A model generated the notes under the pieces. It saw only the letters and a list, made by a program, of their open reading frames with translations, was not told the DNA's origin and did no database searches. Below are positions 63,463-64,000 of a stretch of DNA of 64,000 nt, piece after piece. The DNA lies in assembly GCF_900215145.1 (NCBI RefSeq), contig NZ_OBDO01000001.1, positions 744,001 through 808,000 of the forward strand. The letters run 5' to 3'. The stretch is from Geodermatophilus sabuli (GTDB taxonomy: Bacteria > Actinomycetota > Actinomycetes > Mycobacteriales > Geodermatophilaceae). Position numbers and translations under genes: made by a program. Position 1 is the stretch's first letter, and each line of letters opens with the position of its first letter.

Positions 63463-64000
63463 TCAGGGCCGGGGCCCGCGCCTGCGGGGGTCCAGGCGCG
63501 CGAGCAGCAGGGCGGTGGCGACGACGAGCGCGACGCCGGTCGCCAGCAACAGCGAGGCGTCGGAGGCCCAGATCGCCGTGCTGTGCTCCCAGGCGGGGTC
63601 GCCCGCACCGGGGTCGAGGGCGTTCAGGTCGGCCGTCGCGGCCGTCATCGCGTAGCCCCACCGGGAGGGGACCAGCCAGGAGAGCTGTTCGAGCACGACG
63701 CGGCCGTCCACGGGGAACAACCCGCCGCAGAGGATGAGCTGCACCATGATCAGCACGACCAGCAGCGGCATGCCGCGGTCGGCGTTGTCGATTGCGGCCG
63801 AGATGGCCAGGCCGGTCAGCATCGCCGTCCACGTCACGGCGAGGACGGCCAGGAGCACCTCCGCGCGACCGGAGCCGAGCAGGAGCGGGTCGTCCGGCCC
63901 GGGCCGGCCGAGCAGGGCGACGACGGTGAACAGCACGGCCTGCAGCCCGGTGACCAGGGCCAGCACCACGACCTTCGACGCCAGGTAGGCGCCGATCGAC
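63463..64000 (-). CDS. ABC-2 type transporter permease, C-terminal part (truncated by window edge)
   Basis: The frame is open to the right edge (first visible codons read SIGAYLASKVVV). The 178 visible residues contain four to five membrane segments in the order of the ABC-2/ABCG-type permease (ALVTGLQAVLFTVVALLG, LLAVLAVTWTAMLTGLAISAA, MPLLVVLIMVQLILCGGLFPV) with the extracytoplasmic WLVPSRWGYAM element before the last segment. The layout resembles actinobacterial exporters in which an ATPase, often with FHA domains, is fused in front, but that part is outside the window. Confidence 0.85.
   Translation of the reverse strand, partial: SIGAYLASKVVVLALVTGLQAVLFTVVALLGRPGPDDPLLLGSGRAEVLLAVLAVTWTAMLTGLAISAAIDNADRGMPLLVVLIMVQLILCGGLFPVDGRVVLEQLSWLVPSRWGYAMTAATADLNALDPGAGDPAWEHSTAIWASDASLLLATGVALVVATALLLARLDPRRRGPRP

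Overview
The window is very GC-rich (about 72-74% by eye), uses GTG starts freely and carries actinobacterial marker families (DUF4191, DUF3043, DUF3817, DUF4235, actinobacterial cytochrome c oxidase subunit IV, fused DEDD-exonuclease/GIY-YIG protein, a leucine-codon leader before leuS, a GlnR-type operator before glnA). It is chromosomal DNA of an actinobacterium. I infer a free-living soil or rock lineage such as Geodermatophilaceae (Blastococcus/Geodermatophilus/Modestobacter), but this is not proven from the sequence. No rRNA, tRNA, insertion sequence, prophage or CRISPR array was seen.

Left third (1-24.4 kb) is accessory and catabolic. It has the tail of a 5'-nucleotidase, a ComF-like phosphoribosyltransferase, a MetE-like methyltransferase, and cstA with its ybdD-type partner. 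An amine-use cluster follows: copper amine oxidase, two APC permeases, an IclR regulator and two AMP-forming CoA ligases. Next comes a translationally coupled operon (23.4 down to 17.95 kb) of an FAD hydroxylase, an NDP-forming acyl-CoA synthetase and a DhbE-type aryl-AMP ligase. These match in kind and combination the salicylyl-CoA route to gentisate. A PaaX-type regulator is divergent from it, and an isochorismatase-like hydrolase lies downstream. The hydrolase is followed in the same frame by the C-terminal remnant of an erythromycin-esterase-like protein.

The right part (24.5-63.4 kb) is core chromosome. Its order is glnA, RDD protein, DUF4191, lipA, (helical protein, LLM oxidoreductase, leuS), lipB, (peptidase E, Ser/Thr kinase), SDR, sucB, lpd, pepA, gcvT, (YihY/DUF4235/DUF3618/holin-like cassette), aldo/keto reductase, DUF3043, erpA, asnB, DUF3817, ctaC, ctaF, qcrB-qcrA-qcrC-ctaE, receiver-like protein, trpD, RAM-domain protein and exonuclease/GIY-YIG fusion. 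As I recall it, this resembles the Mycobacterium tuberculosis glnA1-to-Rv2191 block, with blocks (in parentheses) inserted. It joins nitrogen assimilation, lipoate synthesis with its 2-oxoacid dehydrogenase clients, Fe-S insertion and the bc1-aa3 respiratory supercomplex. The window ends inside an ABC-2 type permease.

Three regulatory layers can be read directly. (1) At least fifteen genes have a TAnnnT hexamer 6-8 bases before ATG/GTG, the signature of leaderless transcripts; this fixes several starts. (2) leuS is preceded by an 11-codon leader peptide with three consecutive Leu codons and an intrinsic terminator. (3) glnA has four correctly spaced GlnR-type half-sites. Strong GC-rich hairpins separate most convergent genes. 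A separate set of long inverted repeats with a GATC core lies in the accessory third.
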